From assembly GCA_013397455.1 (NCBI GenBank), contig VYZB01000144.1:194772-258771 (forward strand): a DNA stretch of 64,000 nt. Direction: 5' to 3'. The stretch's first letter is position 1; each line of letters starts with the position of its first letter. Shown one piece after another: positions 49,101-62,200 of the stretch. The position numbers and the translations under genes were made by a program. A model generated the notes under the pieces. That model worked only from the letters and a program-made list of their open reading frames with translations, had not been told where the DNA came from and did not search any database. Origin of the DNA: Crotophaga sulcirostris. Lineage: Eukaryota > Chordata > Aves > Cuculiformes > Crotophagidae.

Positions 49101-52100
49101 GAGGCTTGATATTAAAGGAGGAGGTACCTATGGTAGCGACAGCAACAATACCTATGACAAAGGGAACAGTAGAACAGTTGTCATACTTGTTGGTGTACAT
49201 CCTTTCCAGAAAAACATGCCAATTTTATATTTTGGAAGCTGAATTATGGCTTAAGCATCAAACCACAAGAAGAAATGAATAAAAATGCAATGTGGAGAAC
49301 GAGGATGCATCTTGAAAACACTCCAGTTAGAGATAATCAAGCTTCATTATAGTATGTCCAATATACTGAAGCTTTAACGGAGAACTCCGCAAGCTCTCTG
49401 GCATTTCAAGCCAAAATGTAATGGCTTTCGGTGGGACTATTTGCTCAAGGGTATTCAGGATGATCTTGAGGTCACAAGCAGCTCAGTGTAGATAGTATTT
49501 ACTATCAGGAACCTATTATGTGAGAAACTTAAGACTGATCTTTTGGAAAAGAAAGCATTGATTAAATACTATTTGGAAAACCATAAAATACTATTTGAAA
49601 AGCCATTTGCAAGAAGCAGATCTCAGGATAGCAATCACACAAGTCAGGTATTTGCAACTATTTTTATAGGGTATGTGGTAAATGTACTGAGTTATATTCT
49701 TATTAACCAGTCTACTGTCCCTCCAGATCTACAAGAAATAGGGGTTTTATTTGATGCCTGGGGCAGGGAACAATCTCTCAGATGCAATTTGGCAGACAGG
49801 AGAAGTGTGAGACTCTCAGCATCTTCTCCAGTGACCTCCACTCAAAAATTCTGTCTGCTGCCTTCTCTGGCCACAAAGCAAAGAAAAGAGGGAAGACTGA
49901 AAGACCCTATAAATAGCAACCATTTGACAACAGCTTTTTACCCAAGAAAAGGTTGCGGGGGGAAGACTGAAGAAGGGAAGAGGCACAAGCTCTGCTGGGC
50001 GATAGGGGAGCATGGGTTAGAGGGTAAATTGAAGGAAGACTTCTTTTGAGGCCAAGGTGAGGTATTTGTAAGGTGAGGAGGGAAAAGCTACTGTCATGGA
50101 GAGCAGAAGCAGGTGGTGACAAAGAAAGGAAGAGGCTTTAAGGTGGGAGTTCTGAAAAAATAAAAGTATGGAGGACAAAAGAGATCACCTATCCCTCCTG
50201 GTTTTTTGTGTGCATGTTTTTGTCAATACATTATTAAAATTAGGAACAACACAGAGAGATTGTATCATCTGGATTGTGACAAAGCAGACTGCTTAATCTT
50301 CTGATGAAGATGTAATGCAGGGTTGTTATTTCCTTTTCTATTGTGCTGAGAAACTCTGAAAAGTGAAAATCCCTGGGAATTGCTTGTGTTAAAGGAAAAT
50401 TTCAGGCTTGCATTTTTCAGTCTGAAAAGTCGGGTGTATATCCCATACTGGTGCGTTACAGACTGTCAGAGAATGAGTAGTTTAAGTGCTAGTTAATTTA
50501 TTGTGACATTCATCTGTTTGGAGTGATTCGTTTTTTGGCAGATTTTCTTTTTTATCTTTCAATTAGTGCCTCAAGAGTTAAGGGCTCTATGTGGAACAGT
50601 GAGAAAAAGCAGCACTTGCAGGAATCCAGGAGAAAAACGTTAATCTTGGCAGGTCATTTGAGCTATCCTAGGTCTGGTTTACAACAATAGGTGCAAGAAT
50701 ATAATATATATGGTGTGCTGCAAGTAAATGCCACCCCTGAGTATGCAACACCCTGAATATCTTTTTCTAAAGTTAAAACAATCCTCTTCTGCTGCCTGCT
50801 TGAATCTTTACTACTACCTTCTTCACCAATGGCTCTGCTGCTATCTCTACCACTGCCTCTGCTCTCCTGAGTGGCACTGCCTACAAAGTAGTGCCGTGCT
50901 CCCTGTCCCTGCAGCATTGGCTGGAAGAGTCTCCTCCTGCAAGAACTAAAGCTTGGTTAGTATATCTCTAAACAGCTTTAAAAATGAAGAATTATTAAGG
51001 GATTCAAAAGTGCAAATATATTGAAAGATAAAAATTAAAAATTTTTCAATGGTTCTAATAGCCCTTTTGTGGGCTATTAATCTAAAAGCTCTGTTGATGC
51101 CTGACGATTGGTTTGGCTGGTTGTTTATTTAAGTCTTTGGTTCTTCAGTCTTAGACTGAGCAACTGGGTTTATGAAAGCCCATGAACCTCTCCTCTCTTG
51201 GAAATTAAAGTTCTAAAAACTGACTAAATGTTCGGTTGAAAATTATTTCTTATGTCTAGTAAAATGACTGAGAGATCAGAAAGCTCTGAATATCCTTATA
51301 CAGATTTAATATCTTCATAGAAGTTGATTAAGAGAGTTCACCAGTTAAAAGTCTTAAGGCAGCTGTGTTAGTAGTACAGTGGGGAGAAAAGAAAATCTGA
51401 AGAACTGTAATGCATGAGAGGTGACAATCACTTATTGGGTTGGAATAGCTGTCCACCAAACACAGTGTTCAGGTGTCCTGGTAAGGCTGCACCCACCTGA
51501 ACATACTCACAAGGAGAGGGTAGCACAGCTGTCACCTGATTGAGCCAGAGGGGAGCCAAGTCTCTGTCTGATGTCCCATTGCTGATGGGGAATCAGTACA
51601 GTGTGGTTCTTGGTCCCTTCCAGGCGTATAGGGGTCAGACCATGGTTGAAGGAGGCCCTACTTGGTGACATGAAGCAGTAAAAGCTATGCTGAAGGAGCA
51701 AGGAGGCTGAGAGGCTCTCTGTCTCCTATAGCCTGAATGAAGAATCCATTTTATGCTCCTTATAACTCTAATACTCTTTACTCTGCTAGGAAGGATCCTG
51801 CGGGCACTAAGCAGAGGGAAGGTGCTTAACAAGTAATAAAGAATAGCAATAACAACTGATTAGGTCTGGGCAGGTAAGAAGAGGGGGAATACTTTGCAAA
51901 TATTTAAAATCTTAAATGTATTGCAACCAAGTCCCTCTGTGCAATATTGTTAATTATCTAGACAACAGAAGCTAGGCAATCACCTTCAATCACAGGCTTC
52001 TATTTAATAAAGTCTCTGTAATGTATTGCTATTAAAGCTCTTCTAACAGTTTGTGCAAATTTCCAGATTTTTCTCCCAGGGCAGCATTGCAAATCAAGCT

Positions 52101-54465
52101 GTAAAATTCATTGGTAAAGCTACTTTCCCCCTATTAAAGTAAGCAGATGAAAATACGTAGTGGCAGAGTTAAGAGTGGCATCCTCTTGGCAGAGTGTTGA
52201 GATTGTCTGCAGCACTGGACAGCTGCAGCCACTCCACCCAGCGTGGCAGGGCTTAACCATCTAATTGCTAAAACTCTTGGGGAGATATCAGAAATCCAGC
52301 AGAAACACTTGCACATTCACACTATTAAAAATGCTTTGGATGGCAGGCACTGAATCTCATTTTTTGCTCATCCATAGTTAAGTCAACCGAATTCGTGCTC
52401 TGTTGTACCAACCCTGTACAGAGCAACCTTGTTAAAGGAAGGAAGTTGCTCCAGTTGACATCAGAAAACTGAGACCAAAATTTCTATGAAGTTCCTTCTG
52501 AGATTAATTTGCCTGTTTCTGTTGATTTGGCTGAACTTGTTTCCTAGATATATCTGCAATACAACATCCACTTGTGAGATTCTTCTGGTAGACAGCTCTT
52601 GTGTATGGCATTAACAGTCACAAAAAATAAGTAACAAGAGGGAACACTCAAGAATGATCCCACGAGGATTATACTGCCCCAGAAGCAGTCCTTTACAGAT
52701 AGGGTAGTACTGTTTAGAATATTAATCCTTGGCTATTTATGATCATAAATTTCCTATGTGATGTTGTTTTGTTCCAGGTTAGATTTGGACATTGCACTAG
52801 AATGGAAAAATAAAATCAGCAGTGCAGTGTTTTGACCCCCAGCAATAATAAATAAATTCTGTGAGATGTTTCTCCTGTCCAACAATTTGGTTAGACCATT
52901 TACAGTATTTTCAAAATATTCATGGAGGTTAAATAGCTGCAAAAGTCAGATAAGACATTTTACCATTTTAAAAATGGGTATGTTTGGTATCTGAAGATGC
53001 TACTCTGTGTAGAATCAGACAGTATAAATACCATCTGTAGTGTTTGTATGCATTTGTGTCTGACTTTTCAATCTGGAGGTTGAGTAGAGGAAGAAAGGAA
53101 ATTCTAAAAAGAAAACAAAAAAAAAGAAATAGAGGCAATTATCACTGTTGCATTGTCTTTCTTTTCTTCATATTCTCTAAGCCAAGAGCTATTCATTTTG
53201 AGGAAAACTGGACCTTTGTGAAGATCTTTATTCAAGGGATGGTATGAAAACTGCTATCATTGGCTCTTGCAACAAGGTCCTGGTTCCACAGGAGCTGTGC
53301 TGCAGAAGGGCTGGCGTTTAGGTTGCTCCTCTCTCCTGGTTGCCTGGCCACATCGAGTACGCTGCAGGGGTGGGGAGTGTGTGCAACTCTCTTTCTGGTA
53401 CCTCTGCCCAGGTCTTCTTCCTGGGGGTATGGAGATGAGGGAGGGTGTGGGACCAGAGCTCAGGCCTGAGCTGGAGGGTGGCAAGAGGTGCCTACACAGC
53501 CAGAACACAACCACTCGGGGGAAAAGTTCCTGTTCCAAGAAAAACTTGAAAGCTAGTCCAAGCAGTTGTGGCATCTGAAAGACTGTTGTTTGAACTGAAC
53601 TACAAGAGGTTCTCTCCATAAAGTTGAGTTGTTACACTCTATGAAATACTTTATTTTTTTGCTGAGTTATAGGATGTTTAATTCATCATTATCGTGTTCT
53701 CAGCTAGCACTGGTGATGCTGCATTGGTGTTAAGGGTATGTGGTGACTTTGATTAGTGGACTTAAGGGGCTTAGCTGCATTTCTCTTTCTTTAATGGGCA
53801 CTGCTAGAATAAATCTTATCTTGGGTTTTTAGCATAAGTCAGGGATGTTTTTAACTGCACAGCACGAGGGATGTGAGAATATGGCAAGGCATTGGTAATT
53901 TCAGAGGACTTACTGAACCATCATCTTAGAGTTCAGAAACTGCTATGAGCTGTCTATTGAAACCAAACCTCCAGCTGAGAGAGGAAAATAAATATTATAC
54001 AGATGAATTTTTCAGTCTTCATCCAAGGCAAGTCTGTCCAGTCCTAATGTATTTGTGGAATTTAAAGGCTGAAAATAATCTAACTGAGATAACTACTACA
54101 AATATCCGCTAAATGCAAACATAAATAAACCCTGTATTCAGCTTTCCTTGAGGTGAGGAATAAAGGTTTCAAAACATTAGGGTGTTTGGTTGTTTTAATT
54201 AAATTTCTGTGAGAGAACAAAAATGTAAGGGAAGAAGTAACATCCAGGGACCAAAAAGATGGAAAACTTAGAAATAATAACATTAAAACAAACTCCAACC
54301 AGGTAAATGTCTCGTTTAAGTCACAGTTGTGTGGCTCATATATTTGTCATTTTTTTACTGTGCTTATATCATGTTGTTTGATCATTGAACATTTTTAGTA
54401 GGACCTTCCCTATGGATGTAGTTTGAAGGATAGCTGGAAAATTATTCTCTTTTCTTGCTTTGCTT
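46171..54465. other. Gene-free stretch of about 8 kb
   Basis: There is no supportable gene. A plus frame of 168 codons (49543-50049) opens with a non-ATG start, is purine-rich in its second half and has no domain. A GC-rich patch at about 53260-53600 is open on both strands (120 codons minus, 103 plus), which points to composition and not to a gene. CpG-bearing spots occur at 47380-47460 and 48186-48225. Confidence 0.5.
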
Positions 54466-54566
54466 AAAAAAAACCCAAACAAACAAACCAAAAAAAAAAA
54501 AAACAACCCGAAAACGGAAAAACCAACCACACCAAAAAACGACACAACAAAACAAAAAAAAACCCC
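54466..54566 (+). repeat. T-free A/C-rich low-complexity tract
   Basis: About 100 bases of A runs broken by C, with only a handful of G and no T at all. It begins with an A-run and includes 'caaacaaaccaaaa'-type units. It may be a decayed A-tail or CAAA repeat, or a strand-asymmetric tract of other origin. No element body was recognised directly upstream. Confidence 0.7.
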
Positions 54567-56238
54567 TAAAACCAAGTTTTATAAAAAATGCATTAGTACA
54601 ACTAGCAACAGCAATGGAAGCTAAAGCATTTCATCATAATATAAACAGGAAATAGGGTAGGATATACATAAATTAGGAAGTCTTATTTCCACTTCATGAT
54701 AAGATTTGTTTAACACTTTGATTACAATGTGTCTGTTCCAGAAGACAACCCCTGAGGAAGTTTAACACAACTTCATTCAGCAATATTAGTTTAGAGACTT
54801 AAAGGGAAACTTTAATTAAAAGAAGTTAACAAAGCTTAGAAGTTACTTCTATCACTTTCAAGGCATCAAATTAATTCTCTAAGGATTTTTGTTAGTGACT
54901 TCTGCATTGAGTTTCATCTCAATGTCAGCCATTCTTAATCGTAACCTTTCTATATCATACATAACAATCTTGACGTCTCTGATACGCTTTCAGCAATGTG
55001 TGTGGTTTGCAGGGGGGCGTTGGTTGTGGTGGTTTTTGTTTTTGTTTTTTTTTTCTGAGTTGGAAGGTGCTTTTAGCTATATTCAAAAGGCACCATTGGT
55101 GCTGAGTTGTTGCAGATGCCCGCCAGACTGTCACAGGGAGGTCCACAACCCAACGCCAGTCACTCAGCTTCTTTGGCTGAGCTGAGCTGTAGGGCACTGT
55201 GCTGCCCATAGAAAAGGCACAGATTTTCACAGTATGGCATGATACCCATGCACAACACCAGGTGTTTTGTCCATGTGCAAATAAACATTTGCACAAGGTT
55301 TCAGGCTGCGGAAGGTCTGTCCAGAGAACACGCACATCCATGAGTCGACCTTCACATAACGCACAATAAAACTCTTTACCCATCCCTTTTCTTTTCAAAG
55401 AGCACCAAAGGCAAGAGTTCTTTATTTCTGTCAATGAAACTAGACATGATTCAAACACCCTATAAATTTGGGAAGTGGAGGGATGACTAGCACTTGTTCC
55501 TGCCTGTTCTTGACCATTATTTAAACTTTTTTCCATTGCAAGTTTTGGTATTTTTGAAGTAGTCTTATGGTAGACTTATACATTTTCTGTTACATAGTTT
55601 TCCTCTAATTGCTTACACAGAGAAGCCTTGATGATAACATGATATGGGTTATGTAAGAGACAAGAAAGATCTGGCAGAAAGAAAATATCCATCGGGGAGT
55701 TGTGAGAATCCTGAGATTTCAATGACAAATCTTTCATGTTCTTTCATCTTCCAGTTTCTGATTTAGTTGAGAAACAGTAGTCTTGAAGTACAGACTGCGT
55801 GTCTGTAACCAAGAATAGTGGCAACTGAATTGTGCTAAAATTAGTGCTCTAAAATGGGGGAAAAAACATTGACAAATCTTATATGCTAGGGCTGGAATTA
55901 TAGGATTTGATTACTGACAATGTTTAACAGATTAATGTTCATTTTATGTATATATAAATTTCCTGGCATCCTGATGCTAATGCACATAAATATAGAATTC
56001 TTTGCTGCTTAATAGAAAAATAAAACCTAGCATTATGTAGGTTTTTAGGACATCTCTCTTGGTATGTAACAGATGTTCTGATTTCAGAGAAATACTTGAA
56101 ATAGTTTTGATTGTGCATCCTTGCCAACACCAAATAAATACACCAAGATATTTTCAGATTCCTGGCTGGGAAGTATATGGAAATGCACGTAGTGCCACTG
56201 TGTTTCTTTCTGCTAATGCAGAACTGTCCTTTAAGTTG
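54567..56238. other. No proven gene; holds the longest open frame
   Basis: A minus-strand frame from ATG at 55536 to its stop at 54955 (193 codons) is the longest in the window. It starts MEKSLNNGQEQAGTSASHPS and has a cysteine-rich middle (CLWCSLKRKG, FYCALCEGR, ETLCKCLF). Its end runs through the complement of a T-rich tract at 55028-55054, giving a lysine- and glutamine-rich tail (RKKKQKQKPP). I recognise no family. It might be a retrocopy fragment ending in an A-tail, or chance in a locally GC-richer patch. The rest of the stretch shows nothing. Confidence 0.3.
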
Positions 56239-56318
56239 TCATAGAACGGTCTGCGTTGGAAGGGACCTTCAAGATCATCTAATTCCAACCCCCCTGCCAC
56301 AGGGGACACATTCCAAGC
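56239..56318 (-). mobile_element. CR1 LINE 3'-tip fragment
   Basis: The plus strand reads 'tcatagaacggtctgcgttg', 'gaagggaccttcaagatcat' and 'ctaattccaacccccctgcc', then 'acaggggacac'. This is the antisense of the CR1 3' terminus, so the element lies on the minus strand. About 80 bp remain, with no coding sequence. The close match suggests a fairly young subfamily. Confidence 0.9.
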
Positions 56319-59194
56319 CATTCAGTGAAGAAACGATGCCCATATTGACTCCTTGGGTATTGTTCCTAGTAAGCTTATGTGCAGCTGGAAAGAGAGAAGG
56401 ATATTGAGATACGCATGGAACAGTGATGCTTGTGTGGCCTGTGGGAAGTCATAGTTCTTGATAAGTAATACTGACTGAAGGATCTTTTATAAGCAACTCC
56501 TGTGTGAAACAGTCCTTTGATATCAGAATCGTTTTGGAAACTGTCTTTTAGCTTAAGCCTCTGAGTACCTATACAAAGTGGTTGTACTTGTTCTCAAGCT
56601 TCAGGAAAAACAAGATCCAGTGTCTGGAAGCTGAGTAAAGTTCAGATTGGGAATGCAGCGCAGTTTAACAACACTGAGGGTAGACAACAATTAGAACAGT
56701 GAAGTATGTGGGTAGTCATTAGCATTCTGAGGCCTCTAGTCAGTATCAGATGTCTTTGGGAAAGAAACTTTTTGTTTAAGCGTATCTTTCTGTAAGAAAA
56801 CTATTCTTGTAATTGTATGGAGATTGAACAAAATAATTAGGAAGAGGAATTCTCTGAAGTGGTACAAATAGAGGCTGACTAGATAATTTCAATGATATAA
56901 CTTTTTTAGCTCTACAGGAAAGTATTGGTAAGGAGGTTGGTTTTCTTTGCTTTACAGGTTGATGGTAGTTTTCCATATTATATGGTTGTGCCTGTTTAAA
57001 TTATGTACTCTGTTTCATGATTGCGCATATACAAGTTGGAGGCATAGCTTTTTCACACAATGCCAGCTCTCCTGATAATATCCTAACCTTTTGAGTGCTA
57101 GCTGCTGTTTTACAAAGGCTTTGACAGGGATTCTGGGTTTTCCTTCAGCCCTTAAGATGCCTGTTTACTGCCAGGCTTGACACCAACACCAGAATCCAAA
57201 TACCCTCAATACAGAACAGAGTCAAGTGTTGATAAGTGAGTTTCTGTACTTTTGGTGCTGTTCACAGTGGAACATCATTGATGAGAAGCTTTTCTGTATC
57301 ATTCTTTCTAAGGCAAAGGGATCCAGTTCGGATATTGAAACCTTCTATACTTCTTCAATGTGATTGGAGATAGTGGATGTTTTAATTTCAAGGAGTACAT
57401 GCAAGATTCAGCTCTTGAGATAAGAGTCCAAATTATAAGTAGTCAGATACAGAGAAAGGCTAGAAATCCTTTTCTCTTGTTTCTAATAAACATCCTTTTA
57501 TTTTGCTGTCATTTTGAGAAAGGAGATGGCCTAGATCATCATCTCTCCTGGGTAAAAGCAAAGTCTTTTGGTTTTGAGAGTTGTTGGGATTTTTCCCATA
57601 TTCAATCCCTACTGACTCCCCACTTTGGAACTCGGATAATGAGAGCTAGGTCAGGATAAGATAATTTCTGTAAACCTAACTACTCCTTCTACAGTTTTGT
57701 ATGTCTTCCTGAGGTAGCTCTTTGACTGCAAAAATGTGAAAGAGACAAAAATTATCATGATGCTGTGTGGACACTCATGCAGTCTAACAGGCTGTCTATG
57801 TGTATTCCCACCAACTTGAATATATATATCAGAAAAAAAATAGAACAGAAAAAGCAGAAAACAATGCAAGCTTTTATATGCATGAAATAATGCTGTGATT
57901 TATGTCAACACTTCTATAATGCCTAGTTTCAGTATAAAGTAAACCTCCTTTCAGATTTTCTATTACCTGAACTTTGGTCTAGAACGTATGTTTTCAGTTA
58001 AACATGACTAAGCAGCACTGGAATTACAGGAAAGTAAAGCTTAATTTCTGTTGTCAGGAATTAGCTGAATATGCTGAGACACCTTGGAAAAAATAAATGG
58101 AAGAGAAATAGAAATTTCATATGCAAATACAGACTTAATGTTTGGTTTTCCAAAGGTATGTGTCTTGAATGCAGTTGAAAACAATTACTGTCATTATATA
58201 GTGAGATTTCAACAGGTTGGGGGATTTTACTACATTTGAGAAACTATGCTGTATGGAATTAATTGTTGGTAAGGTTGAAACACTGTGGTTTGAGTTTCTA
58301 GGTGCTCATGAACAACCTGGCTTATCTCTGGGCTTGCTATAGTAAGTTCATTTTAAATTTTGTGGAAGGAAGATGCTGATGCTTATAGGGAAGCTGAGAG
58401 ATGCAGTTACAGCTCTCAACAGAAATCAGTTTGTAGAAATATCCAAGAGCCCAAGAACTAGAGAATATTCACTGTGGTGACAAGAGCAGGAGTGCTGAAT
58501 TTCCTGTTAGAGTTTCTACTGAACATTCATCTTGGCTTGAAATGTGCTTACATGAGACCATTTAGCTGAAAAGAGATTTTTTTTCCCGTCTCTGGACTGG
58601 GAGAAGTGGAAGGTTCAGATACTGAAGTAGTAGAAAAGAGAGAAGGAAATGTAAATGGTTGTGGGTTATTGATCTCGGATATTTCAATTCACCCAAAATA
58701 ACGCATGTCCTTACTTTAAAATTTATTTAAGGGAAACAGGTGGAATTTTTTCTTATTATTGTCTGGGAATCGGCTCAAGTTTTATGAAACACTGAAAAAC
58801 TACTTAAAAATTGCATTTTCATTTAAACTAGTGGATTTCTTCTGAGAGCGGGAAATCTCTGGAGTAGAAGGTATAAAGACCATTCATCTTCAGGGGCAAG
58901 TAGTGGTGGTCGGTTTTCGCTTTTGCTTGGATTTTTTGGAGGGGTGTAAGAGGTTTTCTGTTTGTGGTTTTTTAGCTTTTGAAAGTAACATGTATCTGAT
59001 AATGTACAACTTTATACCTTAGGACCGATTTCAGGATCTTGTTCAATTTTGCATCTAGTGGGTTACACATAGGCATCACAGAGGCAACAACATTCTTGTG
59101 GAAAAAAAAAACCAAAAAACTAAGATATTAAACTTCATCTGTCAAGTTTGTTTTTTAATGTTTCCAGAAGAAGTGATTTTTTTAAAATTGCATA
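56319..59194. other. Gene-free stretch
   Basis: There is no supportable gene or repeat. It is AT-rich unique sequence with frames under 100 codons. Confidence 0.55.
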
Positions 59195-59229
59195 NNNNNN
59201 NNNNNNNNNNNNNNNNNNNNNNNNNNNNN
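59195..59229. other. Assembly gap (35 N)
   Basis: Thirty-five unknown bases. The left flank ends in ttgcata and the right flank begins acttgcatagc, so the word ttgcata stands on both sides. Confidence 0.99.
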
Positions 59230-62200
59230 ACTTGCATAGCATGGAACTAATCTAGATACCTTTGTTTTCATAAAGGTATTTATTGCTATACACTGAACAT
59301 GGCTATAAATATCATACAATGTGAATAAAATATGATTGCAGTGGAAAACTCATTTACATTTTTCTGTAATGATTTATTTCAGATGTTAGCTAATCTACTT
59401 CAAATGCAAGGATGTATTTACATCATCCATATACTAATGAATTATTCATTAATCTCTTTGTTGTACATGTCTCATAATAATTTTATTTTTTAAATTACCA
59501 TACTTAAATGTTAACCACCTCCAGTAATTAACAACAGGAACAATGGCTGTGGTATCTCAAATTCATCTCTCAATTCCATAGCTTCCTTGTCTTTAGACTA
59601 CGAAATATCTTTCCAGAGATCAGGCAGGTTGCAACCAAGGTGTGCTCACTGACCTTGCAGTTCTGGAACAGGTCAGTGACTCCCAACTGTCAAAGCTTCT
59701 TCCAGTAGTGCCCCCTTGCCATGAGGGTGAGGCCAGAAGAGATCCTGGAGCTCAAGTGAGAAAAATAAATGAAAGAATATTTAGCAGAAGTTCAATTAAG
59801 GATTTTTGCTTTACTAAGGATGTTAATCTCGCTTGTTGCTTGCTATGGTCAATTTTAAGTATTTTAGAATCTTGATCTCTTAAGCTTATGTGCAACTTAG
59901 GTAAGCACTGGCTTACAGTAGTGAAAAGATCAGACTTACCCTCTTCAGTTGATACTGCAAGACATTTGGGTAATGAATTTCTACAGAGCCAGCAAAATTA
60001 AACCTCATCTTTCCCAAAATGGAACTTCTATACTTCTTATTGGCTTTGAATGAGACAAACAGGGTTTTGCTTGTGTCTGGTCAATTCTGAGTGTAAGATA
60101 GAATGGGCATGACTGAAAAACAGGACAACGGAATTTTTAAAAAATCTGCGAACTGTGATGCCCTCAGTTTACAGAAGGCTTACAAAGGAATCTTACCTTA
60201 CTTTGTTTATTCATCAAATTTATTCATATTTATTTTTGTCTTCCTGCCCCCTCCCCCCCTTATAATTGTCATGGAAGCATGCTTGTCGAGACCCTTAACT
60301 TTAAAAAATATCTACAAGAAATTTCAATTAAAATTAACTATTCTGTTTTCTGGGACAGAGCACAGCAACTTGGATGTGTAACTGAGGAGAAAATACCAGT
60401 ATTCTGATTTTATTTTGGATTGTTGTGATTGTTTGGGGGTTTGGGGATGGGTAGGAAGATGGGGCTTTTTTTAATTTAAGGTCAGTGAAAACACAGTAAA
60501 GTTTGAGGTGCTTGTCTTCTAAAAGCAATAGTTGTCAATGTTTCCGACAGGGTCAATTGGAAATATGCAAATGTGAGGAGGCAACTCTACTGAAATGAAT
60601 GGACAGCTTGTTCCAGCGAAGGATTCGCTCTAGTACTTTGTTATTAAAATTCTGTAAGCCTGCACGAAAATATGCTTACTTTTACACTCCAAAATAAACC
60701 TTTTTGCAGATGCCCTGCAGGCTCATAAACAGCTTAAAAGCAATTCTAAGAGCTAATGTTATTAGAAGCTGGAACTCTTTTGATTGATTGGTAGTATGAA
60801 ATTAAGAGCCCTCCACTGAACCTCGTAGAGTTACATCAGTAACTCCAAATAAAAATGAGATCATACCATCATTCTTTTGCAGTCTCAGCTTTGCATTTAC
60901 CCACTGCACACACACACACACATTTTCTGGGTTCGTCAGTACTGTTTGGTTTCACAGGAACTTATTTCATTAATAAGCTGAAAATACAGTAACACCACAG
61001 ATTTTGGTTTCCATTGTCTTGTTTATTTGCCACGTACATTATGCAACATGAAGGTAAGCATTTCATATACTGAAGAGTGAACAGGGAGTAAAGAATGAAC
61101 ATGTTTCTGATTTTATTTATTTAAAAAATCCAGCACTCTTCTGATTGTCTCTTAGCATTCAGGTTTAAGGAGAGAGAGTGGGATGATTCAGTAATTGTGA
61201 CACAACAGGCCGACTTAAAGTCATTTCCTACTTATACCTACTTATGTGTTATTTTGAGAAATCTAATTCTTATGCTTTCAGCTCCCTTATGTGTAAAATG
61301 TGCATAGCGAGAGTTTCTTGTCTGGGGTTCTTTTAGGGTAAGTTGATTGTTTCTGTAATGTTTTGGTTGTGGAATTGAGCTTCACAGCTGAAACTATAAC
61401 AGGAACTTAAAGAAGAAAAGTATGTAATAGGCTATGAAGGGTAAAAGGTGAAGATCATGTAGTTGTCACTTGTAAAAATAATACTCTAACTTTTTTTTTT
61501 TCCTTTTACATATTTTTAACATCTCTCTTTTTCCCTGTGCACAGTCCCCTTCACTCCCTGGAGTTTTTCTGTTGTAATACCTGTCAACAAAGAGTGAAGT
61601 ATTTGCCATAACACATTTAGCTGAGACCATGCCCTTATACCTCTGGTTTGGTGATGTGCCCAAGTCTCCCATAGATGCAGCTACCTTCATATTTAGATTA
61701 TTTTATACCATAACAGTACTGAGTACTCAGTAAAGAAGTGTAAGTGGAACAGAAAAATCCTGGCATAATTACTTTTAGCCCTTGTTTCTACTTTGAGGGG
61801 GTGGGGGGAGGGGGAGGTAGTGACTGGAGTGTCATCTATTCAATGATAGTATTTTAGATTGGAAGTAGTTGAGATTTATATTGAGAAGACCTGTGGTAGA
61901 GGAGAGATGGAGCTAAACTGCAGAGATTTTATCTGGGGTTGGTTTTGACTTTCCCAGTAATTAGAAGTGTTTGTGATCCTCTAAAGAATCCAGTTTTAGC
62001 ATAAGCAGCAAACTTGATGGGTGATTATAATGTTGAAAAGACATTTACTTTGCTCACAAATGAGCAAACTGAGTCTGCAATTTATACAAAGCTTGACAAA
62101 AACACGTCCTATCTTTGAAATTATTTGCAGCTTGTGGTAATTTTTTACACATTTTTCAAACAGGCTTTGGAACTTAAGACTTTACACTGTGGCTTTTGGA

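Noticed and set aside
49543..50049. 168-codon plus-strand frame
   Set aside because: It starts at TTG, has no domain, is purine-rich at its end and lacks splice borders. A frame of this length is marginal by chance in 64 kb.
60560..60570. Octamer motif ATGCAAAT as an enhancer
   Set aside because: The same or a similar 8-mer occurs at several other places in the window, as expected by chance in AT-rich DNA.
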